A stretch of 64,000 nucleotides of DNA, taken from assembly GCA_022793875.1 (NCBI GenBank), contig JAAWDR010000026.1, forward strand, positions 1-64,000. The letters are read 5' to 3'. How positions within the stretch are numbered: position 1 is the first letter of the stretch; every line of letters starts with the position of its first letter. Below, piece by piece: positions 26,423-35,847 of this stretch. The translations under genes and the position numbers were made by a program. The stretch is from Clostridia bacterium (GTDB lineage: Bacteria; Bacillota; Clostridia; TANB77; CAG-508). The notes beneath the pieces were generated by a model. That model did no database searches, was not told the origin of the DNA, and worked only from the letters and a program-made list of their open reading frames with translations.

Positions 26423-27187
26423 ATGAATAAAAAAGAACAAATTGAAAAAATGAATTTAGAAGTAAAAGAAAAATTGGATTTAACGGATAAAGAATATAAA
26501 GATTCAAAAGAAGTATTAAGCAGATTAAATGAAATGGATTTAGAAAATAATCCAGAATTATATGAAAATACGCAACCAGAAGTTAAGAATCCAACAGAAA
26601 GACAAAAGAAAATTAAAGAATTAGAAGAACGTAAAAAACAAGCAGAGGAAGAAGAAAAAACACTTATAGAAAACTTTTCAGAAGAGATAGGACAAAGTAT
26701 AAAAGATACAGAAAAAATTTGGGGGTATTTAAAGCGTTATGCTTTAATTGGAATGGTTACAGGAGTACCAGGAATTGCATTAACTTGTTTATATGATAAA
26801 TGGAAAGAAAATTCTATGGTAAAAGAGCTAAAGGAATTAAATCAAAAAGTTGTTGCAAGTCAAAATGAACCAGAATTGCATAAGGAACTAGCAGAAAAAT
26901 ATCAAAAATATGAAAGAGAATTTTGCAAAGTACATCATATTGACAAGATACAAGAAAATATCAAGAAATCTAATTCTTTTTTAGAGATAAAAAAGAATAA
27001 AGAAACATTACTTGGATTTGTTAATGAGATTAATAAATATAAAAATATAGATAAAAAAGAAACAGAAAAGGAATTTGAAAAATTAAAACAATTATCTGAT
27101 GAGTTTATAAAACAAGAAGAGAGTAAAGAAAATATTGAAGAAGAAACAGTTGAAGAGGACGAAGAAATAGTAATAGAACCAAAATAA
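26423..27187 (+). CDS. Coiled-coil protein with one membrane segment (T4SS operon)
   Basis: 254 aa. Long charged coiled coil (residues 1-90), a single hydrophobic segment near 105-122 (YALIGMVTGVPGIALTCL), and a second coiled, Lys/Glu-rich half ending in an acidic tail. CGGAGG precedes the ATG. Function unknown; a scaffold role in the secretion channel is inferred from position. Confidence 0.65.
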   Translation: MNKKEQIEKMNLEVKEKLDLTDKEYKDSKEVLSRLNEMDLENNPELYENTQPEVKNPTERQKKIKELEERKKQAEEEEKTLIENFSEEIGQSIKDTEKIWGYLKRYALIGMVTGVPGIALTCLYDKWKENSMVKELKELNQKVVASQNEPELHKELAEKYQKYEREFCKVHHIDKIQENIKKSNSFLEIKKNKETLLGFVNEINKYKNIDKKETEKEFEKLKQLSDEFIKQEESKENIEEETVEEDEEIVIEPK

Positions 27188-27204
27188 AATAGGAGGGAAT
27201 TTAT

Positions 27205-28053
27205 ATGGTAGTAGGTGTTTTAATAGCAACAGCAATTTCATTTCTATTTGGATATATAGCTCAGGCAATTTTCAATTGGTTTAATGGTGTTTATGATGTT
27301 ATGTTTTGGAACGCCTTTGCTATAGAAATAAATTTTAGAGGACTTTCAAATTTTAGTATTTCAGGACTTTATAATGCAGTTTATACTTTTGCAATTGCAG
27401 TATTAATAATGTTTTTTGTAAAAAAAATGATTGAAGTTTATATGGCTTGGTCAAATGGAGATCCAGAAGTAAGTCCAATGACAGTTGTTATAGGTTTTGT
27501 TAAAGCATTAATAATAATGATTTGTTTTGGATTTATATATACGCAATTTGCTTGGATTTGTTATGACTTATATCAATCTATTTTTATAGGAATGTTAGGG
27601 AATTTTCAAACAATGGGTGTAACAGTTGGAAATGTGGCTTGGAATATATTAGGAGCATTTTTCTATTTAATAATAGCGATTTATATGGTTCTAATATATT
27701 TCCAAACTCTAACAAGAGGTATTGAAATGTTTATATTACGTTTAGCGATTCCAGTAGCTTGTATTGGACTTCTTAATTCTGATGGAGGAGCGTTCAATGG
27801 ATATGTGAAAAAGTTCATATCAAATGCTTTTACAGTAATAGTACAACTAACATTATTACAATTTGCAATTTTACTTATGAATAATGCACATATTATTTTG
27901 TCATTATCTACTGTAATGATAGCAAATAGAACGCCACATTTGTTAAGAGAGTTTATGGAAACATCAGGAGGAAATTCAAGTCTTGGTTCAAAAGTTTCAA
28001 CAGCTACAAGAACAGTAAGCAGTTTTAAAAATATTGTTAGTAAAGGTAGATAA
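27205..28053 (+). CDS. VirB6/TrbL-like polytopic channel protein
   Basis: 282 aa with about six membrane helices (opening VGVLIATAISFLFGYIAQA) and a short Ser/Thr-rich tail. This matches VirB6/TrbL inner-channel proteins of mating-pair systems. AGGAGG site; three bases separate it from the next gene. Confidence 0.8.
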   Translation: MVVGVLIATAISFLFGYIAQAIFNWFNGVYDVMFWNAFAIEINFRGLSNFSISGLYNAVYTFAIAVLIMFFVKKMIEVYMAWSNGDPEVSPMTVVIGFVKALIIMICFGFIYTQFAWICYDLYQSIFIGMLGNFQTMGVTVGNVAWNILGAFFYLIIAIYMVLIYFQTLTRGIEMFILRLAIPVACIGLLNSDGGAFNGYVKKFISNAFTVIVQLTLLQFAILLMNNAHIILSLSTVMIANRTPHLLREFMETSGGNSSLGSKVSTATRTVSSFKNIVSKGR

Positions 28054-28055
28054 AA

Positions 28056-28589
28056 ATGATTTATATACGAAAAAATTTAGATAATATATTACACCCTAAT
28101 GAAGCCTATACATTAACTTATTTGGATAACAAAGGAAGATTAGTAAAAACAACAAAAGAAATTGATTTGTATAAGATTTGCAATCAATTATATGAAACAA
28201 AACAATTAATAGAAAAAGGAATAATAGCTTCTAGTAAATATGATTATGACGAATGTTGTAGTTATGTATATGGTTTCAATACAAGAAAAGCAATTGAATT
28301 AGTGAAAAAACATATACAAGATTTAAGTGTAACAATAATTCAAATTACATTAGATAAAGAACAAGTTTATTCAGTACAAAATTTAACGGAAGTATTAGAA
28401 AATACGAAAGAACAAATAAAAGTGAGAAATGAATTGATTAAAGAATATCAAGAAGAGGAAGAAAATTATAGAAAAGGTTTAGTAAAGAAAGTGATTCATA
28501 TTCAATCAGAAAAGGATTTTAGAAATCAAGAAATATCAAGATATAAACGAAAAATAAAAGAATATGAAGAATCGTCAATCGAAAGATAA
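28056..28589 (+). CDS. Unknown coiled-coil protein (177 aa)
   Basis: Starts two bases after the VirB6-like stop, so is translationally coupled. First 100 residues mixed; the last 80 are a Glu/Lys coiled coil (KEYQEEEENYRKGLVKKV). No membrane segment or known domain. Confidence 0.6.
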   Translation: MIYIRKNLDNILHPNEAYTLTYLDNKGRLVKTTKEIDLYKICNQLYETKQLIEKGIIASSKYDYDECCSYVYGFNTRKAIELVKKHIQDLSVTIIQITLDKEQVYSVQNLTEVLENTKEQIKVRNELIKEYQEEEENYRKGLVKKVIHIQSEKDFRNQEISRYKRKIKEYEESSIER

Positions 28590-28612
28590 ATTATAAAAAT
28601 ACGGAGGACAAA

Positions 28613-29239
28613 ATGAGTAGAATATATCACATAGTAAATTATTTAGGATATTTAGCAGGTTTTGCTTGTGTACTAATGATTGCAGTTGCAGTTTATAAAA
28701 TTCTAACTGGAGATGATATGGAATATAGAAGATATTTAACCAGGATAAAAAATGGATTAATAGCATTGATTCTTATATTAACAATTAGTACCACAAAAAA
28801 TCTAGTATTAACTTATTTTCCATACGTTCAGTCAGCAGACGCAATAGGAGATTTTTCAAGTATTCAAGTATCAGTAACAGATGGAACACTAGAAAAAGAA
28901 GCTAAAGATAAAAAAGGAAGATGGACTATTTCGATAGATGGAGAGTTGTATGTAAAAACAGATGTTAAAAAAATAAATTTTGGTAGTTTTATGAACTCTT
29001 GGAAGAAAGATGTTGATGTGTTTAAAGCGTATGATGAATGTCAAGGAATAACAAGTGGAGGAGTTGCAGAAGAAAAATATTATATGTATTGGACTAAGCA
29101 CGATAATAAAAGTGTAGGACTACTTATCCCACCTGCCTTAAAAGGAAGTATACACAATGATGATGAATTTAAAGAGCTAATACTTAATCCGTGGATAAGT
29201 AGTGGTTGTGAATCTCAATATAAACACGTTGCAAATTAG
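28613..29239 (+). CDS. Membrane-anchored T4SS operon protein (208 aa)
   Basis: CGGAGG site. Two N-terminal hydrophobic helices (residues 10-32, YLAGFACVLMIAVAVY, and 48-66, LIALILILTI) and an extracytoplasmic C-terminal domain with two or three Cys. The helix pair resembles small VirB2/Maff2-type proteins, but the large outer domain is unlike them. Function unknown. Confidence 0.6.
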   Translation: MSRIYHIVNYLGYLAGFACVLMIAVAVYKILTGDDMEYRRYLTRIKNGLIALILILTISTTKNLVLTYFPYVQSADAIGDFSSIQVSVTDGTLEKEAKDKKGRWTISIDGELYVKTDVKKINFGSFMNSWKKDVDVFKAYDECQGITSGGVAEEKYYMYWTKHDNKSVGLLIPPALKGSIHNDDEFKELILNPWISSGCESQYKHVAN

Positions 29240-29251
29240 GAGGATTTTGAG

Positions 29252-29593
29252 ATGAAAATAGTAAAAAAGTCAAAAATGCCTGATGGAACAGATATACAAA
29301 TTGAAGATTGGAAAAATGTTTATTCACATATTAAGACACTATCAATTGCAACATATCCAAAAGCCAAAAATACAAGTATGTCTGGTTTTATAGAAAGAAA
29401 TAAAACATTTAGATTAGAATTATCAAAACTTGAAAATGATGAACAAGTAGAAAATATATTTAATGAATTAGAAAAAGGTACAATTTCATTAGAAGAGTTA
29501 AGCGACTATTTTTATAATGGTCATAAAGATATGTATTACTTAGGAATGGTTGATAATGAAGAATTACAAGAAGAATTAGATGAAGAAATATAA
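29252..29593 (+). CDS. Unknown acidic protein (113 aa)
   Basis: TAGGAGG site. Soluble, Glu-rich C-terminus (EELQEELDEEI), central KAKNTSMSGFIERNKTFRLE stretch. No family recognised. Located inside the T4SS operon before the PrgI-like gene. Confidence 0.55.
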   Translation: MKIVKKSKMPDGTDIQIEDWKNVYSHIKTLSIATYPKAKNTSMSGFIERNKTFRLELSKLENDEQVENIFNELEKGTISLEELSDYFYNGHKDMYYLGMVDNEELQEELDEEI

Positions 29594-29633
29594 TAGTTAC
29601 CTTTTTAAAAAGGTAGAAAGGAACACAAAAGAT

Positions 29634-29954
29634 ATGGAAGATGAGAGTAGATTTCAAATAAATATGCCTGCTAATGTAAAAATAAGGGTTGAGATTATAA
29701 ATGGTATTGGAATTAAAGAAATGATAACAACAGCAATAGCAGGAGTAATAGCAGTCTTTATAGCATTGATTTTTAATGCACTATTTAACAATTATTTAAT
29801 TGCATTAGGAATATGGATTCTAATAACAGGTGCTACATTTATCTCTGTTATGAAAGACAAGTATAACACCTGTATAGCAGAATTAATAAACAATATGATT
29901 AAGTTTTATCAAAGACAAAGGATATTTAATTATGTAGTCAAGGAGGAACAATAA
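29634..29954 (+). CDS. PrgI/VirB3-like membrane protein
   Basis: Start at ATG 29634 (GAAAGGAAC) is better than 29580, which lies in the preceding gene. 106 aa; two hydrophobic helices (MITTAIAGVIAVFIALIFN and YLIALGIWILITGATF) and a basic C-terminus (YQRQRIF). PrgI-family proteins are the VirB3 equivalents that pair with VirB4 in Gram-positive elements; it directly precedes virB4 and its stop overlaps the next ATG. Confidence 0.75.
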   Translation: MEDESRFQINMPANVKIRVEIINGIGIKEMITTAIAGVIAVFIALIFNALFNNYLIALGIWILITGATFISVMKDKYNTCIAELINNMIKFYQRQRIFNYVVKEEQ

Positions 29955-30565
29955 TGATATTAGATCTTTTAAAAAGAAAAAAGAAAAACAATAATATAAA
30001 AACTTCAGCTAACTTATTTTTAAATATAAAAGATGTGCAAGGTAATTTCTTATATACGATTGATAATAAAGTTCTATGCTATTTAAGAATATATCCAAAA
30101 AACTGTAAGCTAATGTCAAAAGAAGAGCAAGTTGCACACGGACGAAGTATAACAAGAAATTTTGCAAGTGAATTAAAACCATTAAAACTTTATTTTACAA
30201 ACAGACCAATAGATTTAAGAAAAAATCAAGATTTTCAAGCAAGTCTAATGGAAAAGGAAAAAGAAGCTCTTAAATTTTCACTATTGGATAAAAGAAGTAG
30301 AAGTTTTGGGGTGTTATCTACAACAGGAAAAGCATTAGAAAGCGAAATATACTTAATGATTTGGGCTGAAAATGATGAATATGTAGAGCAGGAACTGGTT
30401 AAAAGAATAAATGAAATACGAATGAAATTAACTAATAGTGGATATAAGACAGAAGTTTTAGATGAAAGACTGATTATTCAATTAATAAATAGTTACAATA
30501 ATCCAGATATAGCTTATATAGAAGATCAAAATTATTTAGAAAGTCCATTACAAGTTAAAATTTAA
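29954..30565 (+). CDS. virB4: VirB4-type ATPase, N-terminal part
   Basis: 203 aa, AGGAGG site. It corresponds to the N-terminal non-ATPase domain of VirB4-like conjugation ATPases (CD1110-type), usually one chain of about 800 residues. Here the frame stops at 30565 and the rest starts at 30607 or 30625 in another frame. The 41-bp gap contains the palindrome ATTAGCGTTACGCTAAT and no repairable C-before-GG, so this may be a genuine split gene or an additional disruption. Confidence 0.7.
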   Translation: MILDLLKRKKKNNNIKTSANLFLNIKDVQGNFLYTIDNKVLCYLRIYPKNCKLMSKEEQVAHGRSITRNFASELKPLKLYFTNRPIDLRKNQDFQASLMEKEKEALKFSLLDKRSRSFGVLSTTGKALESEIYLMIWAENDEYVEQELVKRINEIRMKLTNSGYKTEVLDERLIIQLINSYNNPDIAYIEDQNYLESPLQVKI

Positions 30566-30606
30566 CAAAAAATTACGAATGATAAAAATATATTAGCGTT
30601 ACGCTA

Positions 30607-32456
30607 ATGGAAAGAGAGTTACAAATGAAAACAAAAGAAATAGAAACAATGCCTATTAATCAGGAGTTATTAGCACTTATAACTCCACAAGGTATTGAAT
30701 TAAAACATAATAAAGTGCAATTAGGAGAGTATCAACACAAATTGCAATATGTAAGTTCTTATCCATCTGCAGTAAATGTTGGTTGGTTATTGAATTTAAA
30801 AGATATACCAAATACTACTGTAAGCCTTGTAATTACACCGATAGAGAACGTACAAGAATATGTTGAGGGAGTGTCAAAAGGTTTAACAACAGATAAAAAT
30901 ATTTTCAATACCACAAGCAATGAAGCATTGAAAACACAAGCTGAATTTAAAATAAAATCTGCTGAAAAAATCATAAAAGATATAACTGTCGATAATATCC
31001 CATACGTTAATGTATCTTTTGTATCTAATACAATAGGAGAAACAGATAATAATTTTAATGAAAATTGTAGAACAGTAAGAAACAAAATAGCAGGAATGGG
31101 ATTAAAAGCTAGAGTACCTGCATTTATTCAAGACAAAGCATTAAGACAAAGTTCTCCTTATGATACATACTATGAAGATATTAGTAAAATATCTAATAAA
31201 ACAATGAGCCTGGAAGCTCTATTCTTAGGATTACCCTTTTCTGGAAGTGGGTTAGTAGATGTCGAAGGTTACTATTTAGGAACTGATGAAGATGGAAGAA
31301 TGATTGCTTTTTCCCCATTTTTTAAGGGAAATGATAGAACAAATTCAAACATTGTTATAGAAGGTTCTAGTGGTTCTGGTAAATCATTTCTTGCAAAAAA
31401 AATAATGCTTAATGAGTGGTTGAATGGAAGTAAAATTTTTGTAATAGATCCTGAATCTGAAATGCGTCCAATGTGTAAGTTATTAGGTGGGAAATGGATT
31501 GATTGTAGTGGTGGAACTGGAAATAATGTGGGTAGAATTAATCCTTTACAAGTAAATCCACTTCCTGAAACAACAACATTTGAAGATGATGAAAATGGAG
31601 AATACACTTCAAGTAAATCAGCCTTAGGATTACACTTAGATTTTCTAAGTACATTTTTTAAATTATATTATCCTGAAATAACATCTTTACAAATGAGTTT
31701 ACTAATGGAGATATTAGAAGAATTATATAAAACTTATGGTATTACTTATGATACAGATATTACAAATATGACTTCAAAAGAATTTCCAATTATGCAAGAC
31801 CTTTATAATTTGCTGATAGAAAAAGTTAAGGCAAATACAGAACATAAGAAAGAAATAGAAGAAATAAGAGCAGTAGTAAGAGAACTTTCAATTGGTCATC
31901 ACGGAGAAATATTTAATGGATATACTTCATTAGATTTAGATAGTAGTTTTGTATGCTTAGACGTTTACAGTTTGCAAGGAGCTTCTGAAAAAGTAAAAAG
32001 ATGTCAATATTTTAATATTTTAAGATATTGCCAGGATCAAGCATTTAGGAATCGTGAAGAAAGATGTTACGTTGTTTGTGATGAAGCCTATTTATTGGTA
32101 GATAGAAAAGTACCACAAACAATTGAATTTTTGAGAAATTTTTGTAAGCGTGCAAGAAAATACGAATGTGGACTTATGGTTATTACTCAAAGTTTAGTAG
32201 ACTTTTTAGCACCAGAAGTTCGTATGTATGGACAAGCTTTCCTAGATAATTCTACATACAAATTCTTTTTCGGAATTGATGGAAAAGATTTAGAAGAAGT
32301 TGTGAATTTATATAACTTAAATCAAGAAGAAAAGGCTATATTAAGCCAAAAAGATAAACGGACGTGGATTGTTTTTCATAGGTTCACGGACATACTTTAA
32401 TAAATGTAAAAGCATTAGAATGGGAAAAGGAATATTTAATTGGTGGTGGAAGATAA
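30607..32456 (+). CDS. virB4: VirB4-type conjugation ATPase, C-terminal part, frameshifted near its end
   Basis: Powers pilus/channel assembly and substrate transfer. Start at 30607 or, with a better GAGAG site, 30625. Walker A EGSSGSGKSFLAKK near residue 252, Walker B CYVVCDEAYLL, and a late VITQSLVDF motif. The track ends at 32400, but removing Cs at 32359 and 32387 gives KDKGRGLFFIGSGHTL and runs to TAA 32454-32456, touching the next ATG. Both Cs precede GGA. Length after repair is about 615 codons. Confidence 0.85.
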
Positions 32457-33164
32457 ATGTCAGATAACAAGGCAAAAGATTTAACAGAAACAGTATTTAG
32501 TTTTTTATCAATAAAAGTAAAACTAATAATAATTGGTATTTGTATAGGTGTATTAATTATATTTATTGGAATATTTGGATTAATAGGAGTATTTAGTTCC
32601 TCAAATGCTAATTCTGATGATGAGAGTTCAAGTAGCTCTGTTTCATCAGGAAGTTCAACAGAAGTGGTACGAGATACATATAAGTATATAGGAGCAAAAT
32701 TCAATATGCCATTTGAAGCGTGGAATAGTACAAAAGATGTAATAACATCAAAATTCTCTCCTAGCAGAACAATAACTGTAAATGGAGTAACACAAACAAA
32801 AGCTCACACAGGAATAGATCTTGTATGTATATCAAAAGCAAGTCCAAAAATATGTGCTTCTCTTCCAGGAAAAGTGGTAGTTGCAAATCCAGGTTCGACA
32901 GGATATGGAAATTATGTAGTGCTACAACATACAGCAGATGATGGTTCTATCTTTTATACTCTATACGGACATATGATACAAGGCTCAATTCAAGTTGCAG
33001 TAGGAGATGAAGTTGAGCAAGGTAGAGTATTAGGAACAATGGGGAGTACAGGCAACAGTACAGGAAACCATCTTCATTTTGAAGTTAGATTAGGAACTAA
33101 TTCAAGTAGTAGTGCTGTTAATCCGTTTCCATATCTATTTGGGAGTTCACAAAATAAAGGATAA
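32457..33164 (+). CDS. M23 (LytM-type) peptidoglycan endopeptidase of the conjugation machinery
   Basis: 235 aa. N-terminal membrane anchor (residues 22-46, LIIIGICIGVLIIFIGIFGL), Ser-rich linker, then an M23 domain about 95-225 with zinc ligands in HTGIDLV and HLHFEVR. It opens the cell wall locally so the channel can assemble, as VirB1-like hydrolases do. Start follows the repaired virB4 stop directly. Confidence 0.9.
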   Translation: MSDNKAKDLTETVFSFLSIKVKLIIIGICIGVLIIFIGIFGLIGVFSSSNANSDDESSSSSVSSGSSTEVVRDTYKYIGAKFNMPFEAWNSTKDVITSKFSPSRTITVNGVTQTKAHTGIDLVCISKASPKICASLPGKVVVANPGSTGYGNYVVLQHTADDGSIFYTLYGHMIQGSIQVAVGDEVEQGRVLGTMGSTGNSTGNHLHFEVRLGTNSSSSAVNPFPYLFGSSQNKG

Positions 33165-33174
33165 GGAGTAAGAA

Positions 33175-33525
33175 ATGAAAGAAAAACAAGAATTAAAAAA
33201 ACAATTAATAATATTAAGTATAGTTTTACTATTTGTAATTGGAATAGCAATTATTCTAAATATGAAAGATAGAAATACAGAAAGTTATACTAAAATAAAA
33301 GATTCAACATCATCACAACAAGAAAATGTTCAAAATACAAGTGTAGATGATTTTATGGATAGATTAAAAGGTTTAGTAGAGGAAAACGATAATACTATAA
33401 CTAATAAAACAGACGATCAAAGCACAATACACTATGAAAATACAGATATAATTCAATTAGATACAGGAGAAATTGTTTTGTATAGTGAAGAGGAACAAGA
33501 TAATCAAGACTTTCAAGAAGAATAA
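33175..33525 (+). CDS. Small membrane-anchored acidic protein (116 aa)
   Basis: AAGGAG site. Membrane helix residues 10-27 (LIILSIVLLFVIGIAIIL), then an outer polar Thr/Asp/Glu-rich domain. No recognised family; the place after the M23 gene suggests a cell-envelope channel component. Confidence 0.6.
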   Translation: MKEKQELKKQLIILSIVLLFVIGIAIILNMKDRNTESYTKIKDSTSSQQENVQNTSVDDFMDRLKGLVEENDNTITNKTDDQSTIHYENTDIIQLDTGEIVLYSEEEQDNQDFQEE

Positions 33526-33542
33526 TAAAAGGAGCTGTAACA

Positions 33543-34727
33543 ATGGAGAATGATAGATTATATAAGAAATATATTTATATTTCAAAAGAGCCAAGAGCAA
33601 TTATAGAAGAATATTGCAAAGAACATAGAATTAACTTAGTAATGAGATTCATAAATGAATATAACTTAAAAAAGTTCTTAGAAACGGAACTTAGAAATTT
33701 GAATGGAGTTGATTATTTAATTATAGATTTACAAGCAATAACAACTTCTACATCAGAAGATGAAATTACAAGCTCAATAGAATTGATAAGAAGAATGTAT
33801 AATGTTAGAATTATCATTTTAGCTGAAGGCTATAAAGAAGGAAATGTTTTATTAGGAAGATTATTCAATTTAGGGATTTATAATATTATTACAGCTAAAA
33901 ATGATGTAATATTTGCAGATGAAATTGAAAAAGCTTTTTCGATTGAAGGAATGACTTTTGGTAATGCAATGAAATATAAAATTAATGACAATATGTTAGT
34001 AATAAATAAAACAACAAAAGTAGTTAAAGAAAATATAAAAAGAGTAAAACAAACTATTACAATTGGAATAGCAGGAACAGAACGTCATATTGGAGCTACA
34101 ACAGTTGCAATAAATATAGTCAAATATTTATCAGAATTAACTAATGTTACAGCTTGTTATATAGAAAATAATCAGCATAATTCTATATATAGCTTAGTTG
34201 AAGATGAATCAATTCCTACCATTTATAATGAGGTATTAAGAAAGATTACATATAAAGGAATAGACTTATATCAAAGACCAGAAAATTTGGCAGATATATT
34301 AAAATTTGAATATGAATTTTATGTGTTTGATTTTGGCAATTTTGATGAAATGAGTAAAGAGGAAATATCTTCATTTTTAACGAGAGATTTAAAAATAATT
34401 GTTTCAGGAAATAAGGCGTGGGAAATAAACAAACTAATTGAAACATTTATGATTATAGGCGAAGATATTAATTCGTATTTAATGTTTAATTTTGTTAGAA
34501 ATGAAGATAAAGAAAACTTTAAAGAAAGCTTAGGAAAGTTTTGGAAAGAAAGAGCTTCATTTAGTGAATTTGTTCCAGAACCATTTATTATAGGTAATAA
34601 AAGTTTTTATGAAAAAGTATTAAAAGATTATTTATTAAATACCACTATTGAAGAAATAAAAGATAAAAAAGGCTTGTTAAATATATTTAAAAAGAAAAGA
34701 GATAAAGAAGATGTTAAGAAAAAATAA
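33543..34727 (+). CDS. CpaE/MinD-like P-loop protein with degenerate Walker A
   Basis: 394 aa. An N-terminal receiver-like region (1-145) precedes a MinD/ParA-like fold about 175-380. The deviant Walker A is altered: GTERHIGATTVAINI has neither the signature nor the P-loop Lys, so ATP hydrolysis is doubtful. The order matches CpaE-type proteins of pilus systems. AAAGGAG site. Last gene but one of the T4SS run; the next gene overlaps by 17 bp. Confidence 0.65.
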   Translation: MENDRLYKKYIYISKEPRAIIEEYCKEHRINLVMRFINEYNLKKFLETELRNLNGVDYLIIDLQAITTSTSEDEITSSIELIRRMYNVRIIILAEGYKEGNVLLGRLFNLGIYNIITAKNDVIFADEIEKAFSIEGMTFGNAMKYKINDNMLVINKTTKVVKENIKRVKQTITIGIAGTERHIGATTVAINIVKYLSELTNVTACYIENNQHNSIYSLVEDESIPTIYNEVLRKITYKGIDLYQRPENLADILKFEYEFYVFDFGNFDEMSKEEISSFLTRDLKIIVSGNKAWEINKLIETFMIIGEDINSYLMFNFVRNEDKENFKESLGKFWKERASFSEFVPEPFIIGNKSFYEKVLKDYLLNTTIEEIKDKKGLLNIFKKKRDKEDVKKK

Positions 34728-35022
34728 ACCAAAATCCATATATGATAAAGCAGTAGAAAAGAAAAATGAAAATATAGAAAAAGAGAGATTATATAAGAAT
34801 CTCAATTTAGATAAAGATAAAAATACTATTGTTTTTGAAAAGAAAACAAGTACAGGAATAAAAGTATTAAATTTTATTGCAGATTCAGTAGGAAAGATTA
34901 TTGAATTATTAATACTTTTAATAGTTTTAGCATTATTAACAATTGGAGCAACTGTTTTAATTAATCCAGAACTAAGGAATAATCTATTGGAAATACTAAA
35001 CAATATTAATTTCTTGACATAA
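34711..35022 (+). CDS. Small membrane protein ending the T4SS operon (103 aa)
   Basis: Overlaps the CpaE-like gene by 17 bp. Charged N-terminus (residues 1-60), then a membrane helix (LLILLIVLALLTIGATVLI), short tail. Its stop codon is the first base group of promoter module M2. Function unknown. Confidence 0.6.
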   Translation: MLRKNKPKSIYDKAVEKKNENIEKERLYKNLNLDKDKNTIVFEKKTSTGIKVLNFIADSVGKIIELLILLIVLALLTIGATVLINPELRNNLLEILNNINFLT

Positions 35023-35250
35023 CTTTTTGCAAAAAGTTTGCAAAATCCTGCAGTATACTTTAATGATTCAGGGTGTTAAAATATAGATACAAACTAAGAA
35101 ATAGATATACTTTTTAGATAAGTATGTAGAGTAGAGCTATATTTTAAAAATGAAATATTATTCTTGCTCCTTTCAATAATATTTGGTAATCCCCTTTTAT
35201 ATTTCTTGATCTGCATACTTATCTAAGGAGTATATAAAAATAAGGAGGGG
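35017..35250 (+). promoter_or_regulatory. Regulon promoter module M2 with a long structured leader
   Basis: Same boxes as M1 (TTTTTGCAAAAAGTTTGCAAA, CTGCAGTATAC, TGTTAAAAT with -10 at 35077-35082). The leader holds a 15/16-bp long-range stem (35114-35129 with 35211-35226) enclosing a perfect 10-bp hairpin AAATATTATT / AATAATATTT whose loop carries CTCCTTT. No T-run follows, so control at translation is more likely than termination. Confidence 0.7.
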
Positions 35251-35253
35251 AAT

Positions 35254-35673
35254 ATGAAGAGAAAGATTATATTGATAAGTATTATATTACTAGCAATAAT
35301 TGGAATTATCGTAGGAATTATAATATGTATTAACCAGGATAAAACTGATTATGATAGAATTTATCTTAATTCATTAGAATTTGATGGAAGACTTGCAGAA
35401 TATACATTTAATCCAAAATTAGATGATAAGGGAACATATAAAATCAAATTTAAAGTAAAGGATAACTTAAAAGATAATGTTCACATAAGTTTATATAAAC
35501 TTGAAAATGGAAAAGAATTAAATATAAAACTTGATGATAAATTGGAATCCGAAGAAATTGAAAAATTAAATGAATTGAATTTAAAGCTAGTGATATATAA
35601 AGAAAAATCTTATAATATGCTAGATAAAGACTATATTGATATAGGCTATTTATCTATAAATAATGCTAACTAA
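35254..35673 (+). CDS. Membrane-anchored extracytoplasmic cargo protein (139 aa)
   Basis: AAGGAGGGG site. Signal-anchor helix residues 5-28 (ILISIILLAIIGIIVGIIIC), then a beta-rich outer domain. No family recognised. First gene under module M2, followed by a terminator. Confidence 0.6.
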   Translation: MKRKIILISIILLAIIGIIVGIIICINQDKTDYDRIYLNSLEFDGRLAEYTFNPKLDDKGTYKIKFKVKDNLKDNVHISLYKLENGKELNIKLDDKLESEEIEKLNELNLKLVIYKEKSYNMLDKDYIDIGYLSINNAN

Positions 35674-35728
35674 AGATAAAATATATATAAGATACAAAAG
35701 ATAAAATTAATAAAATACAAAAGATGAA

Positions 35729-35763
35729 AAAGTCAGGAATTTAGGTTCTTGGCTTTAATTTTT
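35729..35763 (+). terminator. Intrinsic terminator
   Basis: AAAGTCAGGAA / TTCTTGGCTTT (11 bp with two G-U pairs) and a T-run after the M2 gene. Confidence 0.7.
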
Positions 35764-35847
35764 GTATTTTATATATACTTTTCATTATAGGAGTGATATA
35801 ATTACTAATAGTAAGAGAAATAGTAATTTTGAGAAAGGAATTTATAT

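Noticed and set aside
30759-31607. Minus-strand ORFs inside virB4
   Set aside because: They are shadows of the well-supported plus-strand gene and lack ribosome sites.
24143-31910. Other CGG sites in coding regions as further C insertions
   Set aside because: They read in frame as normal codons (for example HGR, TDN, LTE) and removing the C would break the genes.
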